Source: Bacteroidales bacterium (lineage in GTDB: Bacteria > Bacteroidota > Bacteroidia > Bacteroidales > Bacteroidaceae). Taken from it: a DNA stretch of 42,593 nucleotides. Position 1 is the stretch's first letter. The number at the start of each line of letters is the position of its first letter. The stretch covers positions 1 to 42,593 of the forward strand of contig JAATGU010000089.1 in assembly GCA_015654535.1 (NCBI GenBank), in the 5' to 3' direction. Shown one piece after another: positions 1-8,124 of the stretch. The notes below the pieces were generated by a model. That model was not told the origin of the DNA. It ran no database searches and saw only the letters and a program-made list of their open reading frames with translations. The translations under genes and the position numbers were made by a program.

Positions 1-303
1 AACAATACAATGATTTGGAATGCACAATTATCCAAAAACTTTTTAAGTAAGAAACAAGCAACGATACGTTTTAAGATATATGATATTCTTCATCAACAAA
101 GCAATTTGAATCGTACGATCACAGAGACTATGATGCAGGATACAGAATATAATACTTTAGGTAGTTACTTTATGGTTCATTTTGTTTATCGCTTGAACAC
201 ACTAGGTGGAAAAGCACCTCGTGGCCCTCGTGGTCAAAGACCTGAAGGCGGATTCCCGGGCGGAGGGATGGATAGACCTCGTGGGGGAAGAATGATGATG
301 TAA
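1..303 (+). CDS. C-terminal end of an outer-membrane beta-barrel protein (TonB-dependent receptor-like), partial
   Basis: The reading frame is open from the first base and stops at 301-303, so this is the last 100 codons of a gene that starts before the window. The residues alternate as in beta strands (for example ATIRFKIYDILH and SYFMVHFVYRLN), as expected for the last strands of a Bacteroidetes OMP_b-brl or TonB-dependent receptor barrel. The last strand is followed by a tail of about 30 residues rich in Gly, Pro, Arg and Met, ending RGGRMMM, instead of a terminal aromatic residue. Such receptors carry ligands across the outer membrane, but the plug and ligand-binding regions are outside the window, so no substrate can be named. 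The family call is from the pattern of the C-terminus only. Confidence 0.7.
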   Translation, partial: NNTMIWNAQLSKNFLSKKQATIRFKIYDILHQQSNLNRTITETMMQDTEYNTLGSYFMVHFVYRLNTLGGKAPRGPRGQRPEGGFPGGGMDRPRGGRMMM

Positions 304-352
304 TATCTTATTATTTTTCTTTGGATATGCTATAATATTCTATTTTTTTATG

Positions 353-360
353 TATTTTTG
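353..360 (+). promoter_or_regulatory. Putative Bacteroidetes -7 box for cls
   Basis: TATTTTTG matches the Bacteroidetes -7 consensus TAnnTTTG and lies 33 bp before the cls start codon. No convincing -33 TTTG sits at the usual 19-20 bp distance. Confidence 0.4.
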
Positions 361-393
361 CTATTCATTGAAATTTGTAAGCAATAGACTAGT

Positions 394-1830
394 ATGGATT
401 GGAGCGAGATATTTAATAATCTATTTTCCGTAATCTATAATATCCTTTATTTTGGTGTAATTATCGGGATGGTTATTATTGTCATCCTCGATAATCGCAA
501 CCCTGTAAAGACGATGGCATGGGTACTCATCCTTACGTTCCTTCCGTTTGTGGGTTTGATTTTTTATTTCTTCTTTGGGCGAAGCACCCATCGTGAAAGA
601 ATAATCAGCAAGAAGAGCTATAATCGCTTGATGAAAAAGCCTATGGCTGAATTTGTCGCTCAGGAATCTTATGAATTGCCTGCCGATCAATATCAGGTTG
701 CTCAGCTTTTCCGGAATACCAATCAGGCACTTCCTTTTGAAGGTAATGAAATAGAAATCTATACCAATGGTTATAAAAAAATGCAGGCTCTTATAAGAGA
801 ATTGATGCGTGCAAAGCATCACATTCACTTAGAATACTATATTTTTGAGAATGACCCTATTGGCCGACTGATTCGTGACTTATTGATAGATAAAGCCCAT
901 GAAGGAGTAGAAATCAGAGTAATATATGATGATGTGGGATGCTGGCACGTTCCTAATCGTTTCTTTGAAGAAATGATAGAAGCTGGTATTGAAGTCCGTA
1001 GTTTCCTTAAAGTTCGGTTCCCTCTCTTTACGAGCAAGGTAAATTATCGTAATCATCGTAAGATTGTTGTGATAGATGGCAAGGTGGGATTCGTGGGAGG
1101 AATGAATATTGCTGTGAGGTATGTGCGAGGATTTGATTGGGGAGTTTGGAGAGACACCCATTTAATGATTAAAGGAAAAGCTGTACATGGACTTCAGACT
1201 ACATTCCTTTTGGATTGGTATTTTGTGGATCAAACCCTACTTACTTCATCTAAATTTTTTCCTCGTTTGGAATCTACTGGGTGTTCGCTTGTGCAAATTG
1301 TAACAAGCGAACCGACTGCAGAATGGAAAGAAATAATGCAAGGATTATGTTTGGCTATTAGTAGTTCCAAAAAATATTTTTTTATTCAAACACCTTACTT
1401 TCTGCCTACAGAACCTATTTTGGTTGCATTGCAGATTGCTGCACTGGCAGGTGTCGATGTACGGCTCATGCTTCCAAAGCGTATGGATACAGTGGTTACT
1501 CACCTGGCTTCTTGTTCTTATCTTAAAGATGTACTAAAGGCTGGTGTTAAAGTCTTTTTTTATCAAAAGGGTTTTCTGCATTCTAAATTGATGGTTTCGG
1601 ATGATGCACTTTCTACGGTGGGTTCTACCAATATTGACTTTCGTAGCTTTGAACATAATTTTGAAGTAAATGCATTTGCATATGATGAGTCGACGGCTTT
1701 ACGTATGAAAGAGATTTTTCTTCAGGATCAGCGTGATTGCGTTCCCGTTTATCTCAAGAACTGGGAAAAGCGACCGCGTTCTCAGAAAGTAAAAGAATCC
1801 GTTGTTAGGGTCCTTAGTCCGTTACTTTAG
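394..1830 (+). CDS. cls: Cardiolipin synthase (phospholipase D family)
   Basis: Makes cardiolipin by transferring a phosphatidyl group between two phosphatidylglycerol molecules at the inner membrane. The 478-residue protein has two N-terminal hydrophobic segments (about residues 10-35 and 42-62, the second ending in FYFFFG), the usual membrane anchor of bacterial Cls. Two phospholipase D HxKxxxxD motifs follow: HRKIVVIDG at residues 221-229 and HSKLMVSDD at 396-404, each followed by the typical GG/GS-x-N segment (GGMNIAVRY, GSTNIDFRS). Length and domain order match full-length bacterial cardiolipin synthases. The 3' end overlaps the convergent rsmD gene by 17 bp. Another PLD-type phosphatidyltransferase is possible, but the architecture strongly favours Cls. 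Confidence 0.93.
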   Translation: MDWSEIFNNLFSVIYNILYFGVIIGMVIIVILDNRNPVKTMAWVLILTFLPFVGLIFYFFFGRSTHRERIISKKSYNRLMKKPMAEFVAQESYELPADQYQVAQLFRNTNQALPFEGNEIEIYTNGYKKMQALIRELMRAKHHIHLEYYIFENDPIGRLIRDLLIDKAHEGVEIRVIYDDVGCWHVPNRFFEEMIEAGIEVRSFLKVRFPLFTSKVNYRNHRKIVVIDGKVGFVGGMNIAVRYVRGFDWGVWRDTHLMIKGKAVHGLQTTFLLDWYFVDQTLLTSSKFFPRLESTGCSLVQIVTSEPTAEWKEIMQGLCLAISSSKKYFFIQTPYFLPTEPILVALQIAALAGVDVRLMLPKRMDTVVTHLASCSYLKDVLKAGVKVFFYQKGFLHSKLMVSDDALSTVGSTNIDFRSFEHNFEVNAFAYDESTALRMKEIFLQDQRDCVPVYLKNWEKRPRSQKVKESVVRVLSPLL

Positions 1831-2359
1831 AAAAGAGAGAAAAGTTTACACTCCCGTATACTCTTCGCTCTAAAAAGTGAGGATCTTCTTCAAAGTGATT
1901 TTCTTTTCCATGTTCCAACACAAAGATTCCTCCTTCTTTCAATAAATCTTTCTCGAATATAATTCTCGGAATATCCGCCAGATTGGCCAAAGCATAGGGA
2001 GGATCGGCAAAAATAAAGTCGAATTTCTCATTAGTAGAGCCAATAAATTTGAAGACATCACCGCGAATAGGAAAGCATTTATCTGTCTTTAGCAACTCTA
2101 TTACTTTGCGGATGAAGGCAAAGTGAGCACCTTCTTTTTCTATGGATATCACTTTATCGCATCCGCGGGAAAGGAGCTCAATGCTGATGCTTCCTGTTCC
2201 GGCGAACAAATCAAGTGCGGATACACCGTCCTCAAAATCCAGCCGATTGGAGAGTACATTAAAAATATTCTCTTTAGCAAAATCGGTGGTTGGGCGCGCC
2301 TTAAATGTTTTAGGTACGTCAAATCTTCTACTTTTGTATATTCCGCTTATAATTCGCAT
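1814..2359 (-). CDS. rsmD: 16S rRNA (guanine(966)-N(2))-methyltransferase RsmD
   Basis: Methylates G966 of 16S rRNA during assembly of the small ribosomal subunit, using S-adenosylmethionine. The 181-residue protein shows the Rossmann methyltransferase SAM motif LFAGTGS (51-57), an acidic end of strand 2 (ISIEKE, 71-76) and the N-methyltransferase catalytic motif DPPY (119-122). The N-terminus (MRIISGIYKSRRF) is typical of RsmD. The start overlaps the end of the upstream DUF3822 gene by 13 bp, so the two are probably co-transcribed and translationally coupled. The 3' end overlaps convergent cls by 17 bp. Confidence 0.93.
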   Translation of the reverse strand: MRIISGIYKSRRFDVPKTFKARPTTDFAKENIFNVLSNRLDFEDGVSALDLFAGTGSISIELLSRGCDKVISIEKEGAHFAFIRKVIELLKTDKCFPIRGDVFKFIGSTNEKFDFIFADPPYALANLADIPRIIFEKDLLKEGGIFVLEHGKENHFEEDPHFLERRVYGSVNFSLFSKVTD

Positions 2360-3183
2360 AATGATAGTGCTTGTAGGTCGAAAGGAATCTCTTCTGCCTT
2401 TGATAGCCCGGTTAATGAGAACTCTGATATAGGATTGATAATAAAGAATTGTCTCACAAATTTCTTTAATCCTGTTGTCAAGGCATCTTTATTTTGAAAA
2501 GTTCCCGTTAGATGAAGCTCATCTCTTTCCTGATTAAAATCCAGCTGTTTCCAGACAAAAAGTAAATAGTAGATGATATCTGCTGTCTCACTGCATTTAA
2601 AATCATTAGCCAACAATAGCCGTCCACGGTCGTAACAGAATACATCCATTGAGTTCTTGCGCAGGTAGGCATACATCTTAAGACTATTGCCTAGTCTGCT
2701 TCGTCCCGAGAAATATTCAGATAGAGCGCTTGCCTGAGAATAGAAGTGTGCTCCGTGGAATTGGTCGGTTAGTTGCGAATGTACACTTTTATCCATGGCA
2801 AACACCACCACAGCATTAGCTTTTTTAAGGATGTTATAGAGCACAATCTCGTTATCCTGTCGGGAGTGATTGTGATAAAAAACCGATTCTGCCATTTCAT
2901 CTTCAAAAAGATCAAAAGGGATCAGTGTAAATCGCTTAGTAACTTGCATTACATTGAATCTTTTGAAAGAGTGCTTCAAGAAATCATTTTCTTTAATCAC
3001 CTCTTTTATATTGACTGCCATGGATAAATTCTCATTGGTCTCCTTAGTGATAAAAGTGTATGCCTTTTCCTGCGTAGGATTATAAATAGAAAAAGAAAAC
3101 TCTTCTGTACTGAGGCGAACAGACAAGGAATATTGTTCGGTTTTGGTAAAATCAATCGACGGTGTACTAAACTCTTCAGTCAT
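2347..3183 (-). CDS. DUF3822 family protein
   Basis: A 278-residue protein of unknown function that I recognise as the Bacteroidetes DUF3822 family, mainly from its position just upstream of rsmD and its overall look. It has no signal peptide or membrane segment and is probably cytoplasmic. It alternates short strands and helices (for example AVVVFAMDKSVHSQL and SMDVFCYDRGRLLLAN). No catalytic motif can be pointed to. The 13-bp overlap with rsmD suggests a shared operon and perhaps a link to ribosome maturation, which is inference. A -7 box is at 3264-3257 on the same strand. Confidence 0.8.
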   Translation of the reverse strand: MTEEFSTPSIDFTKTEQYSLSVRLSTEEFSFSIYNPTQEKAYTFITKETNENLSMAVNIKEVIKENDFLKHSFKRFNVMQVTKRFTLIPFDLFEDEMAESVFYHNHSRQDNEIVLYNILKKANAVVVFAMDKSVHSQLTDQFHGAHFYSQASALSEYFSGRSRLGNSLKMYAYLRKNSMDVFCYDRGRLLLANDFKCSETADIIYYLLFVWKQLDFNQERDELHLTGTFQNKDALTTGLKKFVRQFFIINPISEFSLTGLSKAEEIPFDLQALSLCEL

Positions 3184-3256
3184 ATTTTGTTATTTAAAAA
3201 AAGATTATTGGCTAGACGCACAGAAAATCTCTTTTTTTTAGTTTATATTCGTACCG

Positions 3257-3264
3257 CAAATATA
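3257..3264 (-). promoter_or_regulatory. Putative -7 box for DUF3822-rsmD
   Basis: Read on the minus strand this is TATATTTG, a full match to TAnnTTTG, about 74 bp before the DUF3822 start. A one-mismatch box (TATATTCG, 3244-3251) faces the helicase gene on the other strand, so the 90-bp gap probably carries divergent promoters. Confidence 0.5.
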
Positions 3265-3273
3265 AAACAAAAA

Positions 3274-4692
3274 ATGATCAATAGCTATTTGGTTGGACAA
3301 ATAAAGGAAAATTTCCCTTACGAACCTACTTCCGAGCAGTCCGATGTGGTATTGGCATTAGTAGACTTTCTACTTTCTCCAGTCGACAGTTTGGCGTTTA
3401 TTCTTCGTGGATATGCTGGGACGGGAAAAACTTCGCTCGTGGCAGCGGTGGTAAAAACGATGACTAAGCTCGATCAGAAGGCCATTCTTTTAGCTCCCAC
3501 TGGACGAGCAGCTAAGGTCCTTTCGGGATATTCCGGTCATCCTGCTTTTACTATTCATAAGAAGATTTACCGCCAACAATCTTTTAGTAATGAGTTTTCT
3601 AATTTCTCGCTGAATGATAACCTACATACGCATACACTTTTTATTGTAGATGAGGCTTCCATGATCTCCAACGATGGACTTTCGGGCTCAGCTTTTGGAA
3701 CAGGACGTTTACTCGACGATCTTGTTCAGTATGTTTATTCAGGTCAAGGCTGTCGACTGTTGTTAATGGGTGATACAGCGCAGCTTCCTCCTGTGGGGCA
3801 AGAGGAGAGCCCGGCACTAACAGCTGATGTACTTAAAGGATATGGACTGTCCATCTGTGAAAAAGACCTTACGCAGGTGGTTCGCCAACTAGGTGATTCG
3901 GGAATACTATGGAATGCAACGGCTTTGCGACACCTGATAGCGGAGGGAAATGCCAATACATTACCTAAAATCAGAGTGAAAAACTTTCCCGACATTCATT
4001 TATTGCCTGGTGATGAGCTGATAGAAGAAATAAGCAGTTGCTATGGTAAGGTAGGAATGGGAGAAACCATTGTAGTTTGTCGCTCCAATAAACGGGCAAC
4101 GATTTATAATAATGGTATCCGCAACTCGATACTCTATCGGGAAGAAGAACTTAGCGGAGGCGATTTGCTGATGGTAGCCAAGAATAATTATTTCTGGACA
4201 GAAAAAAGCGCTGAGATTGAATTTATCGCCAATGGCGATATGGCTGTGGTGCGTAGGGTCCGTAAAACACGTGAAATTTATGGTTTTCGTTTTGCCGATG
4301 TTCAACTCATTCTTCCTGATTATAACGACTATGAAATAGAAGCAACAGTTCTTCTGGACACTCTTCATACTGATGCTCCTGCACTTCCTAAAGTAGAGAA
4401 TGACCGATTATTCTATACTGTTTTAGAGGACTATGCAACTATTTCCACAAAACGAGAGCGTATGAAAAAAATGAAAGCTGATCCACATTACAATGCTTTG
4501 CAGGTGAAATACGGATATGCCGTGACTTGTCATAAGGCGCAGGGTGGGCAATGGAAAAAAGTGTTTTTGGATCAGGGATACATTACTCCCGAAATGCTTA
4601 CTCCCGACTATTTTCGATGGCTTTACACTGCTATTACCCGTGCCACGGAGACGCTTTATTTGGTTAATTATCCCAAAGATCAAGTGGAATAA
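3274..4692 (+). CDS. RecD-like ATP-dependent DNA helicase (superfamily 1)
   Basis: A 472-residue SF1B helicase related to RecD/Dda, expected to unwind DNA 5'-3' in repair or recombination. Visible motifs are Walker A GYAGTGKTS (residues 46-54), motif Ia APTGRAA (74-80), Walker B FIVDEAS (about 123-129), a motif III-like LMGDTAQLPPVG, and the C-terminal UvrD_C_2 segment GYAVTCHKAQGGQW followed by LYTAITRATE. I chose the ATG at 3274 because conserved sequence starts there (MINSYLVGQI); an upstream open frame back to 3133 runs through the promoter region and looks non-coding. It stands alone between divergent DUF3822 and convergent alaS. No RecB or RecC partner is present, so it should not be called exonuclease V RecD. 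Confidence 0.88.
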   Translation: MINSYLVGQIKENFPYEPTSEQSDVVLALVDFLLSPVDSLAFILRGYAGTGKTSLVAAVVKTMTKLDQKAILLAPTGRAAKVLSGYSGHPAFTIHKKIYRQQSFSNEFSNFSLNDNLHTHTLFIVDEASMISNDGLSGSAFGTGRLLDDLVQYVYSGQGCRLLLMGDTAQLPPVGQEESPALTADVLKGYGLSICEKDLTQVVRQLGDSGILWNATALRHLIAEGNANTLPKIRVKNFPDIHLLPGDELIEEISSCYGKVGMGETIVVCRSNKRATIYNNGIRNSILYREEELSGGDLLMVAKNNYFWTEKSAEIEFIANGDMAVVRRVRKTREIYGFRFADVQLILPDYNDYEIEATVLLDTLHTDAPALPKVENDRLFYTVLEDYATISTKRERMKKMKADPHYNALQVKYGYAVTCHKAQGGQWKKVFLDQGYITPEMLTPDYFRWLYTAITRATETLYLVNYPKDQVE

Positions 4693-4841
4693 TCAAGAAC
4701 TCTTAGTCCTCTTAACTGCTCTTTTTATAAAACCTTATTCATGTCACTCTAATAGATTTTCTATAGAAACTGACTAATTACTCAAAAGCAGATACTTAGT
4801 TCTTAAAACTATGATAGGCATAATTGAAGAGAAAAAGCAAA

Positions 4842-4867
4842 GTTGTCCACCCCACGGTGAACAACTC
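4842..4867 (-). terminator. Terminator hairpin downstream of alaS
   Basis: An 11-bp stem (4842-4852 with 4857-4867) and a 4-base loop. Read on the minus strand it has one T-G wobble and is followed by a T-rich tract, so it suits alaS best. On the plus strand it also precedes a TTTTT run (4876-4880) and could stop helicase transcripts. Confidence 0.6.
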
Positions 4868-4926
4868 TAATTAGTTTTTATCTATTGATTATTTTCAAAA
4901 GATCGATTTTTATAAGGCTGAGTACA

Positions 4927-5328
4927 TTATAATCCAGCCAATTCAATAACCTTAGCTACCGCCTTGGAAAGTCCTTCTTTATCCTTTCCACCTGCAGTAG
5001 CAAAGTGTGCTTGTCCGCCACCACCACCTTGAATTAATTTAGCAGCTTCCTTCACCAGTTTACCAGCGTTTAGACCACCTTCCACCAAATTTTCGGAAAT
5101 CATAACTGTTAACATTGGCTTGCCAGCTTCTTCCGTTCCGGCTACAAACACTAAGTTCTCAGTGATTTCACCACGCAACTGGAAAGCAATATTTTTAACG
5201 ATTTCAGTAGGCATGGGAAGAATCATCTTGATTAATTTTATACCATTGATCTCTTGAATACTTTTGAGCAATTTATCTTTAATGATTGTTTGTCTTTCTT
5301 TCATGAAATCATCTACTTGTTTCTTCAA
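4927..5328 (-). CDS. Detached C-Ala (DHHA1) domain of alanyl-tRNA synthetase
   Basis: If the TGA is genuine, this 133-codon frame could only be made by reinitiation. The codon right after the stop is TTG (stop-start TGATTG), and the first ATG is eleven codons further on (FMKERQ). The sequence is an intact C-Ala domain with Gly-rich motif [14 protein letters not shown] and the usual C-terminus IELAGL. C-Ala helps bind the tRNA elbow and dimerise AlaRS. There is no promoter or ribosome-binding signal of its own. It is listed separately only to record the alternative reading of the alaS locus. Confidence 0.4.
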   Translation of the reverse strand: MKKQVDDFMKERQTIIKDKLLKSIQEINGIKLIKMILPMPTEIVKNIAFQLRGEITENLVFVAGTEEAGKPMLTVMISENLVEGGLNAGKLVKEAAKLIQGGGGGQAHFATAGGKDKEGLSKAVAKVIELAGL

Positions 5329-5331
5329 TCA
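5329..5331 (-). other. In-frame TGA codon inside alaS
   Basis: On the minus strand the codons read GAA AAT GCC TGA TTG AAG AAA. One substitution restores a sense codon and no frameshift is needed. TGA is a normal stop elsewhere in the window (for example 25381-25383 and 41665-41667), so the genetic code is standard. No GC-rich hairpin follows the TGA, so selenocysteine insertion is unlikely. Confidence 0.9.
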
Positions 5332-7590
5332 GGCATTTTCTTCAATAAATTTATGGATTGTCGAACTTAAGTCGGGCACATTGTTAAAGAGACTTTTCAG
5401 TTCGGTAAGAGTATCTTGAATAGAGTCCAGCATGTCTTCTACTTTGACTCCAGTGTAGGCCTCAATTCTTCTTACCCCAGCAGCAACCGAGCTTTCAGAA
5501 ATGATTTTCATCATACCAATGTTTCCCGTGGCAGTCACATGAATCCCACCACAAAATTCTACAGATGAACCAAATGCAATGACACGTACTTCATCTCCAT
5601 ATTTTTCTCCGAATAATGCAATAGCTCCTAATTCTTTTCCTTCAGCAATTGGAATATTTCTATACTCTTTCAATGGGATGTTTTGACGAATCCTTGCATT
5701 GACAAGGTGCTCTATCTGGCGAATTTCCTCATTTGTTACCTTCTGGAAATGAGAAAAATCAAAACGTAATGAATCTGGTGTTACCAGCGATCCTTTTTGT
5801 TCCACGTGATCTCCAAGAACTTCGCGTAAAGCTTGGTCGAGTAGGTGGGTAGCAGAGTGGTTGGCTGCCGAAGCTGTTCTTTTATCAGTATTCACACAAG
5901 CCATCATCGGCGCATCTAAATGTTTAGGAAGGGTTTTGGTAATGTGAACAGATAGATTATTTTCTTTTTTCGTATCAATAATATCAATAGTCTCAAACTC
6001 ACTCACAATCACACCCGTATCGCCTACTTGACCACCACTTTCAGCATAGAAAGGAGTTTGATCTAGAACTAACTGGTAAAGTATTTGATTCTTTTGTTTA
6101 ATCTGGCGATAACGAAGAATTTTCACTTCATATTCGGTGTAGTCATACCCCACAAACTCAGAAGAGCCCTCTTTCAAAGTAATCCAATCGCCCGTTTCAA
6201 TAGTAGCCGCATGTCGGGCACGCTCTTTTTGCTTCTTCATTTCTGTGTTGAATTCGTTGATATCCACAGTTAGTCCGTTTTCTCTCAAAATTAGTTCCGT
6301 GAGATCTAATGGGAATCCAAAGGTATCATACAGAACAAACGCATCTTTTCCGCTGATAGAATCTTTTCCTTCTGCCCTTACGTCCACAATAGCTTTATCT
6401 AACAAGCGGATACCCGTTTCAAGTGTGCGAAGGAATGATTCTTCTTCTTCCTTAATCACTTTTTCAATCAGCTCTTTTTGAGCAATTAATTCAGGATAAG
6501 CATCACCCATATTGTCTATCAACACAGGGAGTAATTTATACATGAAGGCGGATTTCTGGTTCAGAAATGTATATCCGTAACGAACGGCACGTCGCAGAAT
6601 CCTTCTGATTACATATCCTGCTTTTGCGTTCGACGGCAGTTGCCCATCAGTTATAGAGAATGAAATGGTACGGATATGATCTGCAATTACCCGCATAGCA
6701 ATATCGTTTTGAGTATTTAGACCATACTGAGTGCCAGCCATTTTGGCGATTTCTTTTAGAATAGGCTGAAATACATCTGTATCATAGTTGGACGTTTTTC
6801 CTTGAAGAGCCATACAAAGGCGTTCGAATCCCATTCCGGTATCAATTACGCGGGCGGGCAGAGCTTCGAGGCTTCCGTCTGCTTTACGATTATATTGCAT
6901 AAATACCAAGTTCCAGATCTCAATTACTTGTGGATGAGACTTATTTACTAGTGTAAGAGCGTCAACAGCCTTTCTTTCTTTTTCAGAGCGTAAGTCTATG
7001 TGTATTTCGGAACACGGACCGCAAGGACCAGTATCACCCATTTCCCAGAAGTTATCGTGACGATTTCCATTAATAATACGATCCGCAGGTAAAAATTGTC
7101 CCCAGATGGCAGCAGCTTCATTATCTCGTTCCAATCCATCAGAAGAACTTCCTTCAAAGACGGTAGCATACAAACGGTTCGGATCTAATTTTAAGACCGT
7201 GACTAAGTATTCCCATGCCCATTCAATGGCTTCTTTCTTAAAGTAATCTCCAAAAGACCAGTTGCCCAGCATCTCAAACATGGTGTGATGATAGGTGTCG
7301 TGTCCTACTTCTTCAAGGTCATTGTGTTTCCCGCTCACGCGTAAGCATTTTTGTGAGTCGGCTACCCGACGGTGTTTGGCTGGGTGATTACCCAGAATAA
7401 TGTCCTTAAACTGATTCATCCCTGCATTGGTGAACATCAATGTGGGGTCATCTTTAATTACCATAGGGGCTGAAGGTACAATTTGATGCCCTTTGGATTC
7501 AAAGAAAGCTTTGAATGATTCTCTGATTTCTTTTGCTGTCAACATAAGCAATTATATAGTTATCAAGTTAATATTCCGAAAAATGATTTG

Positions 7591-7598
7591 CAAAGATA
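7591..7598 (-). promoter_or_regulatory. Putative -7 box for alaS
   Basis: On the minus strand this is TATCTTTG, a perfect TAnnTTTG match, 45 bp before the alaS ATG. No clear -33 element is visible. Confidence 0.55.
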
Positions 7599-7756
7599 GC
7601 TTGTTTTATTATTTTTGTGTCTATTATTACATGAAATATTAATGATTGAGGCATTAAAAACTACAAAAAGTAGGAAATATGCCTAAGGTTTACTATCTTT
7701 ATAACCTGAGATTGCAGGCCTACAGTATTTGATTAAATTAAATTGAAAAGAAAATT

Positions 7757-8101
7757 ATGGCATATAATGCTAACAAAGATTTGAAATTGTATTACTCTAT
7801 CGGAGAGGTAGCGGCTATGTTTGACGTAAACGAATCCTTGTTACGTTTTTGGGAAAAAGAATTTCCGATAATCAAACCGAAAAAAAATGCTAAAGGAACA
7901 AGGCAATATCGCAAAGAAGATCTGGATAATATCCGGTTAATCTATCATTTAGTTAAAGAAAAGGGAATGACTCTTCCAGGTGCTCGTCAGAAATTGAAAG
8001 ATAATAAGGAGCAAACCATTAAAACATTTGATGTAATTACCCGCTTGCAGGAAATAAAAGAAGAACTACTTACTATAAAAAGGGAGTTAGATGTGATCTA
8101 A
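7757..8101 (+). CDS. MerR-family transcriptional regulator
   Basis: A 114-residue protein with an N-terminal winged helix-turn-helix of MerR type: YSIGEVAAMFDVNESLLRFW (about residues 13-32) followed by the wing and second helix pair (GTRQYRKEDLDNIRLI). The short C-terminal helix (about residues 88-114) would serve for dimerisation. There is no effector-binding domain and no cysteine cluster, so it is unlikely to sense metals the way MerR, ZntR or CueR do. Small MerR proteins of this kind occur as single genes in Bacteroidetes and their targets are unknown. It is divergent from alaS and convergent with the RSH gene, 23 bp away. A one-mismatch -7 box (TATCTTTA) is at 7694-7701. Confidence 0.85.
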   Translation: MAYNANKDLKLYYSIGEVAAMFDVNESLLRFWEKEFPIIKPKKNAKGTRQYRKEDLDNIRLIYHLVKEKGMTLPGARQKLKDNKEQTIKTFDVITRLQEIKEELLTIKRELDVI

Positions 8102-8124
8102 TTCTTGCAGTGATTCTTTATAGA

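Larger units (their letters stand above)
4927..7545 (-). pseudogene. alaS: Alanine-tRNA ligase with in-frame TGA stop (split or nonsense allele)
   Basis: Charges tRNA-Ala with alanine and is essential in all known bacteria. Read through the TGA at 5331-5329, the product is 872 residues, the length I expect for Bacteroides AlaRS. The N-terminal part (738 residues) has the class II catalytic core (motif 2 region [16 protein letters not shown]; motif 3 region [16 protein letters not shown]) and the editing domain with HSATH and CGGIH zinc-binding and editing motifs. After the stop the same frame continues for 133 codons into an intact C-Ala (DHHA1) domain with the Gly-rich [15 protein letters not shown] chose the ATG at 7545 over a TTG two codons upstream because family members begin MLTAKE. 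The lesion falls in the helical linker between editing domain and C-Ala. It may be a real nonsense allele, a functional two-piece enzyme, or a sequencing error; with the domain otherwise pristine, error or a very recent change is likeliest. Confidence 0.85.

Noticed and set aside
3133..3273. N-terminal extension of the RecD-like helicase from 3133
   Set aside because: The extra 47 residues overlap the divergent DUF3822 gene and the promoter region and do not resemble helicase sequence; the conserved start is 3274.
5331..5332. Selenocysteine or TGA reassignment as an explanation for the alaS stop
   Set aside because: TGA terminates other genes in the window, no SECIS-like hairpin follows, and AlaRS linkers have no conserved Cys or Trp that I know of here.
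5798..5809. TGTTCCACGTGA, a possible parS half-site in alaS; also CACGTGAAA at 4268-4276 and TGCACGTGGA near 10600
   Set aside because: Each matches only one half of the parS palindrome TGTTnCACGTGnAACA and lies inside a conserved coding sequence. No full site was seen near parAB.
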